20,314 bases of DNA from positions 1 to 20,314 of the forward strand of contig JABMNB010000542.1 in NCBI GenBank assembly GCA_013205335.1, in the 5' to 3' direction. Shown in pieces: positions 1 to 7,730 of this stretch. The position numbers and the translations under genes are program-made. The stretch's first letter is position 1; each line of letters begins with the position of its first letter. This DNA is from Rhodospirillales bacterium. GTDB lineage: Bacteria; Pseudomonadota; Alphaproteobacteria; Reyranellales; Reyranellaceae. The notes below the pieces were generated by a model. It ran no database searches, was not told where the DNA came from, and saw only the letters and a list, made by a program, of their open reading frames with translations.

Positions 1-264
1 CGCGGCGGCATGATCCTGCGTCGAGTAGATGTTGCACGAGGCCCAGCGCACGTCGGCGCCCAGGGCCGTCAGCGTCTCGATCAGCACGCCCGTCTGGATG
101 GTCATGTGCAGCGAGCCGGCGATCCGCGCGCCCTTCAGCGGCTGCTTCGGGCCGTACTCCTTGCGAATCGACATCAGGCCCGGCATCTCGGTCTCGGCCA
201 TGTCGAGTTCCTTGCGACCCCAGTCGGCGAGCCCGATATCCTTGACGATGTAATCCTGAGCCAT
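1..264 (-). CDS. ahcY: Adenosylhomocysteinase, N-terminal 88 residues (cut by window edge)
   Basis: The gene encodes S-adenosyl-L-homocysteine hydrolase, a cytoplasmic NAD-dependent enzyme that splits SAH into adenosine and homocysteine and so relieves inhibition of methyltransferases. Only the first 88 codons are present; the rest lies left of the window. The visible part carries the family signatures GSLHMTIQTGVLIETL (about residues 49-64) and CNIYSTQDHAAA at the edge, which belong to the substrate-binding domain. The ATG start is supported by a strong AAGGAGG ribosome site just upstream (269-276 on the minus strand). It is the last gene of the minus-strand cluster after ptsH, separated by 160 bases that carry a candidate operator. 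This ptsH-ahcY neighbourhood is common in alphaproteobacteria. Identification is very secure. Confidence 0.95.
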   Translation of the reverse strand, partial: MAQDYIVKDIGLADWGRKELDMAETEMPGLMSIRKEYGPKQPLKGARIAGSLHMTIQTGVLIETLTALGADVRWASCNIYSTQDHAAA

Positions 265-350
265 TTGGCCCTCCTTGCTGTGCCGGCGGCGAATGTGAAA
301 AGCGGGCGTGTCATAACAGCGGTGCGGGACCGCCTCAACGCGCGGGATCA

Positions 351-372
351 ACATATAAGCAAGAATTTATGT
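351..372 (-). promoter_or_regulatory. Imperfect AT-rich palindrome upstream of ahcY (candidate SahR-type operator)
   Basis: This 22-base AT-rich element runs ACATATAAGCA then AGAATTTATGT. Its two halves match as an inverted repeat at 7 of 11 positions, with outer arms ACATA/TATGT. It stands out in a GC-rich intergenic stretch, about 90 bases upstream of the ahcY start. Methyl-cycle genes such as ahcY are known in Proteobacteria to be controlled by ArsR-family SahR repressors that bind AT-rich palindromes. The assignment to SahR is inference from position and shape; no sahR gene is in the window. It could instead be part of the ahcY promoter. Confidence 0.35.
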
Positions 373-424
373 CGGTATGCGGAGGCCTTTATGGGCGGCC
401 CCATTTTGCACGAGGGGTGGCGCG

Positions 425-736
425 TCAATCCTCGCCGAATTTGCCCTCTACCAGCGTCGAAAGGGCAGCCATCGCATCGGCGGCCTGCTTGCCCGAGCAA
501 GCGACCTCGATCGAGCTGCCGATGCCGGCGGCCAGCATCATGAGGCCCATGATGGAAAGGCCCGAGACTTCCTGGCCCTTGAAGGAAACGCGGACGACGG
601 CGTCGAACTGACCGGCTGTTCGCACGAACTTGGCGGCGGCGCGGGCATGCAAGCCGCGCTTGTTGGCGATCGCGAGCCGTCGCTTCAGCGCGCCGATGGC
701 GGCTTCCGCGCTCGAATTCGGCGCGGCGTCACTCAC
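425..736 (-). CDS. ptsH: Phosphocarrier protein HPr (PTS-Ntr type)
   Basis: This small cytoplasmic phosphocarrier of the phosphotransferase system has 103 residues, slightly longer than the usual 85-90 because of an N-terminal extension. The active-site histidine is His30 in NKRGLHARAAAKFV, which accepts phosphate from enzyme I. Ser61 in GLSIMGLM lies 31 residues later, the same spacing as His15 to Ser46 in classical HPr, and is the expected target of HPr kinase, encoded three genes upstream. The start codon is GTG, overlapping the TGA stop of the EIIA gene in a GTGA junction, so translation is probably coupled. No enzyme I gene or sugar permease is in the window, which fits a regulatory rather than a transport PTS. 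Confidence 0.93.
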   Translation of the reverse strand: MSDAAPNSSAEAAIGALKRRLAIANKRGLHARAAAKFVRTAGQFDAVVRVSFKGQEVSGLSIMGLMMLAAGIGSSIEVACSGKQAADAMAALSTLVEGKFGED

Positions 737-1137
737 GAAGCTTCCTTGGCCAGGATGCGCGAGGCGACGGTGATGTACTTGCGGCCGGCTTCCTGCGCCA
801 TGCGCACCGCCTCGGCGATCGGCCGCGTGCGAACGCTGGCGAGCTTCACCAGCATCGGCAGATTGACGCCGGCCAGCACCTCGACACGCGCCTGCTCCAT
901 GATGGAGATCGCGAGATTGGACGGCGTGCCGCCGAACATGTCCGTCAACACGATGACGCCCTCGCCCGTTTCACAGGCGCGGACCCGCTCCAGTATTTCG
1001 CCGCGGCGTTTTTCCATGTCGTCGTCGGCGCCTATGCAGACGGTCGACATGCATTGCTGTGGACCGACGACATGTTCCAGAGCGGCTTTGAATTCCTGCG
1101 CCAGATTGCCGTGGGTCACGAGTACGATACCAATCAT
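733..1137 (-). CDS. PTS EIIA component, mannose family
   Basis: A 134-residue EIIA domain of the mannose/fructose/sorbose family. The phosphorylation histidine is His9 in the opening VLVTHGNLA motif, and TDMFGGTPSN (about residues 65-74) is the second family signature. In alphaproteobacteria such stand-alone EIIA proteins take phosphate from HPr and act as regulators rather than in sugar uptake; that role is inferred here from the absence of IIB, IIC and IID genes. The ATG lies 9 bases after the rapZ stop, and the 3' end overlaps the ptsH GTG start by 4 bases. In related genomes the gene is often called manX or ptsIIA. Confidence 0.92.
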   Translation of the reverse strand: MIGIVLVTHGNLAQEFKAALEHVVGPQQCMSTVCIGADDDMEKRRGEILERVRACETGEGVIVLTDMFGGTPSNLAISIMEQARVEVLAGVNLPMLVKLASVRTRPIAEAVRMAQEAGRKYITVASRILAKEAS

Positions 1138-1146
1138 GCTTCAGTT

Positions 1147-2085
1147 CTATCCTGCGCCACCGGCCTCCCCGGCCGCCCCAACGTCCCGGTGGGAGAGAGT
1201 GACGGACCGGCCTGCGATTCGCAACCAGTCTGCAAGCTCCTCTGCGAGTGCCACGGACCGGTGTTTTCCGCCGGTACAACCGATGGCGATGGTCAAATGG
1301 CTCTTGCCCTCCGCATCGAAACGGGGCAGCAGCGGCCCGATCAGCCCCTTCAGCCCGTTGACGAAGGGACGGTAGTCGGGATCGGTCGCGATGAATGCCG
1401 CAACGGCCGGATCGCGGCCGGTGAGAGGCTTCAGCACGGGATCGTAATGCGGGTTCTTGAGGAACCGCGCGTCGAACACCAGGTCGGCCTCGCGCGGCAG
1501 GCCGCGGCGGAACGAGAACGACATCACGGAAATGCGGGTGCCGACGCGGCGGCCGAGGCCGAAGTGGCCGACGAGAATCTGCTTCAGGCGGTGGGGCGAG
1601 AGCGAAGACGTGTCGATGGAGAGATCCGCCACGTCGCACATCCAGCCGATCTGCCGCCGCTCCTCGCTGATGCCGTCGACCACGGGACGGTCGGGCGCCA
1701 GCGGATGCGGGCGGCGCGATTCGGTGTAGCGCCGTTGCAGCGTCTCGGTGTCGGCCTCGAGGAACAACAGCCGGGCGGCGAGGCCGGGATTGCCCCGCAA
1801 TTCCCTGATGCGCGTCGCGAGTTCCCGGGCATCGAAGCCGAACGTGCGGGTGTCGATACCGAGGGCCAGTGGCTGGGCCTTTCCGCCCGCTTCGCCGCCG
1901 GTCGAGCGCATGAGATCGTCGAGCAGCGGCAGCGGCACGTTGTCGACGGCGACATAGCCCAGGTCGTCGAGCGCTTTCAGGGCCGTCGCGCGGCCGGCGC
2001 CGGACAGGCCCGTGATCACGACGAACGGACGACGGGTGTCGTGTGTCGTGGCGGAAGCGGAAGGTGGGGGGCTATCAGGCATCAT
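1147..2085 (-). CDS. rapZ: RapZ-family nucleotide-binding protein
   Basis: A 312-residue protein of the RapZ (YvcJ/YhbJ) family. In enterobacteria RapZ is an RNase adaptor that senses glucosamine-6-phosphate and controls GlmS through small RNAs; in other phyla its target is less clear. The N-terminal P-loop domain begins with GLSGAGRA (residues 26-33), followed by the family stretch GYVAVDNVPL (about 43-52). The conserved C-terminal block IGCTGGKHRS is at 268-277. The usual Walker A Lys and Ser (GKS) are replaced by Arg32 and Ala33, which may weaken nucleotide binding. Two tandem ATG codons begin the frame, with no convincing ribosome site. The gene sits between hprK and the EIIA gene, a common context for this family. 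Confidence 0.92.
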   Translation of the reverse strand: MMPDSPPPSASATTHDTRRPFVVITGLSGAGRATALKALDDLGYVAVDNVPLPLLDDLMRSTGGEAGGKAQPLALGIDTRTFGFDARELATRIRELRGNPGLAARLLFLEADTETLQRRYTESRRPHPLAPDRPVVDGISEERRQIGWMCDVADLSIDTSSLSPHRLKQILVGHFGLGRRVGTRISVMSFSFRRGLPREADLVFDARFLKNPHYDPVLKPLTGRDPAVAAFIATDPDYRPFVNGLKGLIGPLLPRFDAEGKSHLTIAIGCTGGKHRSVALAEELADWLRIAGRSVTLSHRDVGAAGEAGGAG

Positions 2086-2099
2086 CTATGCGTGCCCGA

Positions 2100-2558
2100 T
2101 CATGCGGCCGCGGTTTGCGCGAGGGCAAGGTGCAACTTTGCAGGCGCGGACGCCTCGAACGGTGCCAGTGCCACGACCGGCAGGTCGACATCCAGCAGAG
2201 TCTCGCGCGCCGGATCCGGCAGCCGTTCGATCCGGTCGGGCGGCACGAGATCGACCAGCAGGCCGATCGTCACTCGCGTGAGGAGCCTGGCGCGGCCGAG
2301 CTTCACGATGCCGACACCGCGGACTTCCAGAAGGCCAGCAAGCGTGCCCGGCGGCGTGCCGACGAGGCTCCGGCCTTGTCGGACCAGAGCGGTCTGATCG
2401 TCCGCCACCAGGCGCGCACCTGCCTCGATGAGGCGAAGCGCGAGGTCGGACTTGCCGGCGCCCGACGGCCCCCGCAGCAGAACGCCACGCCAGCCTTTGC
2501 CGCGGGTCTGCAGGGCGATGCAGGTCGCATGAACGAAGGTCGTGACCCTGATCGTCAC
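2100..2558 (-). CDS. hprK: HPr kinase, short alphaproteobacterial form
   Basis: A 152-residue protein matching only the C-terminal catalytic domain of HPr kinase/phosphorylase. The Firmicutes enzymes are about 310 residues with an extra N-terminal domain, so this is the short form normal for alphaproteobacteria rather than a broken gene. Visible motifs are His10, Walker A GPSGAGKS (30-37), the acidic pair in VADDQTA (Asp53/Asp54) and the family signature EVRGVGIV (78-85). Its expected substrate is Ser61 of the HPr encoded downstream. The start is GTG, 24 bases after the chvG stop, without a clear ribosome site, inside a 14-base-period repeat described separately. Its 3' end lies 14 bases before rapZ. 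Confidence 0.92.
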   Translation of the reverse strand: MTIRVTTFVHATCIALQTRGKGWRGVLLRGPSGAGKSDLALRLIEAGARLVADDQTALVRQGRSLVGTPPGTLAGLLEVRGVGIVKLGRARLLTRVTIGLLVDLVPPDRIERLPDPARETLLDVDLPVVALAPFEASAPAKLHLALAQTAAA

Positions 2559-2588
2559 TTTGGAGCTGTCACTTTGCGATCGTCACTT
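2554..2588. repeat. Three copies of GTCACTT at 14-base period across the chvG-hprK junction
   Basis: GTCACTT begins at 2554, 2568 and 2582, exactly 14 bases apart; the first two copies share an eighth base. Read on the minus strand, each copy is AAGTGAC. The copy at 2582 supplies the TGA stop of chvG and the copy at 2554 supplies the GTG start of hprK. The middle copy opens a frame of only five codons. This is seen directly. That it arose by tandem duplication of an ancestral GTGA stop/start overlap is inference. Confidence 0.75.
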
Positions 2589-4373
2589 CCGCCCGCTGGC
2601 CGCGGGCAGCCGGATGGTGAAGCGGGCGCCGCGGACCTTGCCGTCGGGGCCGCGCCGGTTGGTGGCCGTGATCGTGCCACCATAGGTCTCGACGATCTGG
2701 CGGCAGATCGACAGGCCGAGCCCGGAGTGCTGGCCGAAATGCTCGGTCGGACGCTCGGAGTAGAAGCGCTGGAAGATCGATTCGAGATTGTCCTCGGGAA
2801 TGCCCTGACCCTCGTCGTCGATGGTGACGACGAAGGGGCCGTTACGCGACTCGCGGCTCAGCTCGACGAGGATGTGCGAGCCCGCCGGCGCGAAGGACAG
2901 GGCGTTGTCGATGACGTTGCGGAACACCTGGCCATAGCGGCCGTCGTGGCCGTGCGCCACGAACGGCGGATTGGCGGCGAGCCTGAACTCGACCTCGACG
3001 CCGGATTTCTGGCTGGCCGTCACGGCATAGTGATGGACCATGTCGCGCAGCAGCTTGTCGAGGTCGACCGGCCTCACCTCGCCGCGCATCAGCTCGGCGT
3101 CGAGCCGCGAGGCGTCGGAAATGTCGGAGATCAGCCGGTTGAGCCGGTTGATGTCGTCCATGACGATGGCCATCAGCTTGGCGCGCCGTTCAGCGTCGAG
3201 ATCGGTCCGTCCCGCCATCTCGATGGCCGAGCGCAGCGATGTCAGCGGGTTCTTGAGCTCGTGCGCGACGTCGGCGGCGAAGCTCTCGATGGTGTTGATG
3301 CGCAGCCACAGCGCCTCGGTCATCGAACGCAACGCGTCGTTCAGGTCGCCGATCTCGTCACCGCGCTTGCCGAGGTCGGGAATCTCCGGCCGGCTCTCGC
3401 GCGCCAGCCGGACCTCGTCGGCGGCGCGCGCCAGGCGAACGATCGGCTGGGTGATGGTGCCGGCGAGATAGAGCGACAGCAGCACGGTGATGCCGAGAGC
3501 CGCCGCGGCGATGGTCAGCATGTCGTAGCGGACCTCGCGCAGCGAGGCCGCGATGGCGCGGTTGTCGCGCGTCAGGAGGAGGGCGCCCAGCACCTGCTTG
3601 TAGCGCTGTACCGGCACCGCGGCGCTCAGTATCAGCCGCCCTTCGCCGGCGCTACGCACGGCCGACGCGTTGAAGCCGCGCAGCGCGCTGGCCGCCTCGG
3701 GAAAGTCGCGCAGTGTCGGCACCGGCTTGTCGACATATTCGGGAAAATGGTCGACCCGGGAGAGCTGGCGGGCGATCCAGTCGCTGATGCGTTCCCCGAT
3801 ACTGGCCTCGATTGCGGCCTCGACGGGCACCGCGGGCGGGGGCAGCGGCACGACGTGGATGCGTCCCAATTCGTTCATCATCGCCGAATCGCCCAGGAGC
3901 TCGCCCGTCTCGCTGAACAGGCGCGCGCGCACGCCGGTCGGCCGGACCAGCCGCGTGAGGAGCTGGCGCGCGGCGTCGGCATCCATCCGATTGACCGTGG
4001 TTTCGCCGCCGACCACGGCGACCTCGCCGATGCCGGCCGCCACCATCTCGCCCTGGACCAGCAGCGAGGCGAGCTCGGTGTCGATCAGCTCCTCCTCGTA
4101 GTCGCTGAGATACACCGCGCCCAGGGTCAGCAGCGCTACCGGGATCAGGTTGAGCAGCAGGATGCGCCGGGTCAGAGGCGAGTGGCCGCGACCCACGCTG
4201 CGGCGGCGGCGCAGCAGCGAGGGCGATTCGGCAGCACTGGTCGACGCCGGCGCCTTGCGCATCGCGAGCGGGATCAGCCGGCCGAACGCCGCGGCAATCC
4301 GGGAGCTTGGAGTCTGCCGCCCGAGCGGACGCTCGCCGGGCTCAGGAGTCGCGGTATCGATATCCGATGCCAT
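2583..4373 (-). CDS. chvG: Sensor histidine kinase ChvG (ExoS/BtsS type)
   Basis: A 596-residue inner-membrane histidine kinase. In rhizobia and Agrobacterium, ChvG (ExoS) senses acid or envelope stress and phosphorylates ChvI. Visible order: cytoplasmic basic N-terminus, first membrane helix (about 71-90), periplasmic sensor region (about 91-285), second helix (286-305), HAMP-like linker, then the H box with His371 in AADVAHELKNPLTS. The ATPase domain follows, with N box NVIDNAL (486-492), G1 DDEGQGIPEDNL (519-530), F box FQRFYS and G2 SGLGLSI (550-556). The chosen ATG lies 32 bases inside the end of chvI; Met38 (codon at 4262) is an alternative start. The frame stays open back to 4505, but that stretch lies over chvI and does not resemble kinase sequence. 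Confidence 0.9.
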   Translation of the reverse strand: MASDIDTATPEPGERPLGRQTPSSRIAAAFGRLIPLAMRKAPASTSAAESPSLLRRRRSVGRGHSPLTRRILLLNLIPVALLTLGAVYLSDYEEELIDTELASLLVQGEMVAAGIGEVAVVGGETTVNRMDADAARQLLTRLVRPTGVRARLFSETGELLGDSAMMNELGRIHVVPLPPPAVPVEAAIEASIGERISDWIARQLSRVDHFPEYVDKPVPTLRDFPEAASALRGFNASAVRSAGEGRLILSAAVPVQRYKQVLGALLLTRDNRAIAASLREVRYDMLTIAAAALGITVLLSLYLAGTITQPIVRLARAADEVRLARESRPEIPDLGKRGDEIGDLNDALRSMTEALWLRINTIESFAADVAHELKNPLTSLRSAIEMAGRTDLDAERRAKLMAIVMDDINRLNRLISDISDASRLDAELMRGEVRPVDLDKLLRDMVHHYAVTASQKSGVEVEFRLAANPPFVAHGHDGRYGQVFRNVIDNALSFAPAGSHILVELSRESRNGPFVVTIDDEGQGIPEDNLESIFQRFYSERPTEHFGQHSGLGLSICRQIVETYGGTITATNRRGPDGKVRGARFTIRLPAASGRK

Positions 4374-5037
4374 ACAGCGTTTCGATCTGCTCGAACTCGC
4401 CATCGACCTCGCGGAACTTGCGGCGGACGCGCTTGATATGGCTGTCGATGGTGCGGTCGTCGACGTAGATCGTCTCGCCGTAGGCTGCGTCCATGAGCTG
4501 GTCACGATTCTTCACATGACCGGGCCGCTCCGCGAGCGACTTCAGGAGCAGGAACTCGGTCACGGTGAGGTGCACTTCCTTGCCCTTCCAGGTGCACTGG
4601 TGGCGGCTCGGGTCGAGGACCAGCTCACCGCGCACGATGCGCTCGGCGGCAGCTTCGCCCTTGGCGCCGCCGACATCGGCGCGCCGCAGCACGGCGCGGA
4701 TGCGCTCCAGCAGCAGGCGCTGCGAGAACGGCTTGCGGATGAAGTCGTCGGCGCCCATGCGCAGGCCCAGCACCTCGTCGATCTCTTCGTCCTTCGAGGT
4801 GAGGAAGATGACCGGGAACTGCTGCGTCTTGCGAATGCGGTTGAGGAGCTCCATGCCGTCCATGCGCGGCATCTTGATGTCGAAGATGCCGAGATCGGGG
4901 GGCGACTGGTTGAGGCCTTCCAAAGCCGACGCGCCGTCATTGTAGGTCTTGATCTGAAACCCTTCGGCTTCGAGCAGCATCGACACCGAGGTGAGGATGT
5001 TGCGATCGTCGTCGACGAGGGCGATGTTCTTGCGCAC
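4342..5037 (-). CDS. chvI: Response regulator ChvI, OmpR/PhoB family
   Basis: A 231-residue transcription factor with an N-terminal receiver domain (about 3-118) and a C-terminal OmpR-type winged helix (about 130-229). Receiver landmarks are the acidic cluster VDDD (8-11), the phosphoacceptor Asp53 in GIFDIKMPRMDG, Thr80 and Lys102 in RKPF. The C-terminus contains the typical DDRTIDSHIKRVRRKF and YGIGYRYRDS. The start is GTG, preceded by AGGAGAAG (5045-5052), which supports this choice. It is the first gene of the minus-strand cluster and overlaps chvG by 32 bases. ChvI orthologues regulate exopolysaccharide, motility and acid-response genes; targets in this organism are unknown. Confidence 0.93.
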   Translation of the reverse strand: MRKNIALVDDDRNILTSVSMLLEAEGFQIKTYNDGASALEGLNQSPPDLGIFDIKMPRMDGMELLNRIRKTQQFPVIFLTSKDEEIDEVLGLRMGADDFIRKPFSQRLLLERIRAVLRRADVGGAKGEAAAERIVRGELVLDPSRHQCTWKGKEVHLTVTEFLLLKSLAERPGHVKNRDQLMDAAYGETIYVDDRTIDSHIKRVRRKFREVDGEFEQIETLYGIGYRYRDS

Positions 5038-5157
5038 GGCGTGGCTTCTCCTGCAGCGGACAACGGCAATCGGCTCATGCTATCACAGTCCGGGACATCG
5101 CCGCCGCCTTCCCGGTACATAATATTCACTGGATAATTGCGGCTTTTTGATCCGAAA

Positions 5158-5877
5158 ATGACCCAGGACGACTTGCCCCGCACCGTGCGCAGCCTCTTGC
5201 GCAGCCTCGACCGGGCTTCTCTGGCCACGGCCCTGCCGGGCGAAGCGGCCGGCTGGCCCTATGCCTCCCTGGTACTCGTGGCGATCGATCACGACCTGTC
5301 GCCCATCCTGCTGCTGAGCGACCTTGCCGAACACACGAAGGCGATCCGGGCAGATGGCCGCGTCTCGCTGCTTTTCGACGGGACAGGCGGCCTCGACCAG
5401 CCGCTGACCGGGCCACGGGCGACCGTGCTGGGGCATGCCGAGCAGACCACGGATGGCCGGCTGAAGGCGCGTTTCCTCGCCCGCCATCCCGACGCTGCCC
5501 TCTATGCGGAATTCAAGGACTTCGGCTTCTTTCGCATTGCGGTGGAGCGCGCCCACCTGGTGGGCGGATTCGGCAAGATCCGCTGGATCGACGCGGTGGA
5601 CCTGGCGCCGCCGCAGGCGGCGGGCCTGGCGGAAGCCGAGCCGGGCATCGTCAATCACATGAACGAGGATCATGCCGACGCCCTCCAGCTTTATGCCGCG
5701 AAATTGATGGGCCTCGCCGGCAACGGCTGGAAAATGACCGGCATCGATCCGGCTGGCATCGACCTCCGGCTTGGAGGGCAGGTCGCGCGGCTTGATTTCG
5801 ACGCGCCGCTGCAGGCTGCGGCTGAGGCCCGCAAAGTCTTGGTGGCTTTGGTCGAAAAGGCGCGGGCCACTGGCTGA
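5158..5877 (+). CDS. HugZ-like pyridoxamine-phosphate-oxidase fold protein with DUF2470 domain
   Basis: A 239-residue cytoplasmic protein. The N-terminal two thirds resemble the FMN/heme-binding split barrel of the pyridoxamine 5'-phosphate oxidase superfamily (ASLVLVAIDHDLSPILLLSD, about 37-55; VSLLFDG at 69-75). The C-terminal part (about 161-235) is a DUF2470/HugZ-type domain with NHMNEDHADAL. Related proteins include heme-degrading HugZ and FMN-binding proteins of unknown role, so substrate and reaction are uncertain. ATG at 5158 is used here; an in-frame TTG at 5137 would add seven residues, and neither has a good ribosome site. It is divergent from chvI, with about 120 bases between the starts, and is followed by pckA on the same strand. 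Confidence 0.82.
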   Translation: MTQDDLPRTVRSLLRSLDRASLATALPGEAAGWPYASLVLVAIDHDLSPILLLSDLAEHTKAIRADGRVSLLFDGTGGLDQPLTGPRATVLGHAEQTTDGRLKARFLARHPDAALYAEFKDFGFFRIAVERAHLVGGFGKIRWIDAVDLAPPQAAGLAEAEPGIVNHMNEDHADALQLYAAKLMGLAGNGWKMTGIDPAGIDLRLGGQVARLDFDAPLQAAAEARKVLVALVEKARATG

Positions 5878-5908
5878 GGCAGTGCTGAGTGAGACCGAAG
5901 AGCCTTTG

Positions 5909-5936
5909 ATTCCGCGGCGCGGCATTTATTCCGCGG
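5909..5936. repeat. Direct repeat ATTCCGCGG x2 in the hugZ-like/pckA gap
   Basis: ATTCCGCGG occurs at 5909-5917 and 5928-5936, 19 bases apart. Its core CCGCGG is self-complementary, so the pair could also fold as a 6-base stem with a 13-base loop. It lies in the 192-base gap upstream of pckA, where I could not pick out a convincing -35/-10 promoter. It may be paired regulator half-sites for pckA, or a weak terminator of the upstream gene without a T run. Function is not determined. Confidence 0.35.
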
Positions 5937-6057
5937 GTGCGAAGTGCAATATGCGTGATGCGCAGCACTAGTTTGTCGCAGGCCCTTGCCACCCAATGGC
6001 CCTGCCAGTAGCGCTTAGGACAAGAACACCTTCGCCAAATCGGATTAGCTGGAAAGC

Positions 6058-6062
6058 AGGAG
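6058..6062 (+). promoter_or_regulatory. Ribosome-binding site fixing the GTG start of pckA
   Basis: AGGAG sits 7 bases upstream of the GTG at 6070. The next in-frame Met is far inside the conserved region (residue 99), so this site is what decides the start. Confidence 0.75.
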
Positions 6063-6069
6063 AAACGCT

Positions 6070-7677
<1,608 letters not shown>

Positions 7678-7696
7678 CCTGACGAGACATCGCTTC

Positions 7697-7730
7697 CACG
7701 CGGCGGCCATCGTATGATGGCAGCCGCGTG
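7697..7730 (+). promoter_or_regulatory. Near-perfect hairpin after pckA that contains the cyclase start codon
   Basis: The outer arms CACGCGGC (7697-7704) and GCCGCGTG (7723-7730) are perfectly complementary over 8 bases. After a single G/A mismatch, the inner arms GCCATC (7706-7711) and GATGGC (7716-7721) pair over 6 bases, leaving a GTAT loop. The last three bases of the outer arm are the GTG proposed as start of the downstream cyclase. There is no T run, so it is not a textbook intrinsic terminator. It may shield the pckA 3' end, terminate with Rho, or restrict initiation of the cyclase. Confidence 0.6.

Noticed and set aside
391..404. Small hairpin ATGGG-CGGC-CCCAT followed by TTTT as terminator of ptsH
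   Set aside because: The T run follows on the plus strand, whereas ptsH is read on the minus strand; the stem is only 5 bases.
1147..1639. Possible frameshift or alternate gene opposite or beside rapZ and the EIIA gene
   Set aside because: RapZ is uninterrupted with its C-terminal CTGGKHRS block; the other frames lack any motif.
2043..4436. Long open frame on the plus strand (about 797 codons)
   Set aside because: It lies opposite hprK and chvG, its product is full of Arg, Gly, Asp and Ala without any motif, and such frames are expected opposite GC-rich genes.
4374..4505. N-terminal extension of chvG by 44 codons
   Set aside because: The stretch is Ser/Thr/Arg-rich sequence lying wholly over the conserved DNA-binding domain of chvI; a shadow frame.
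5038..5157. CATAAT and TATTAT boxes in the chvI/hugZ-like gap as promoter -10 elements
   Set aside because: No -35 element is found at 16-18 bases on either strand, so they may be chance AT-rich sequence.
5083..5925. 280-codon frame on the minus strand opposite the HugZ-like gene
   Set aside because: No family likeness; the plus-strand frame has a clear split-barrel and DUF2470 region.
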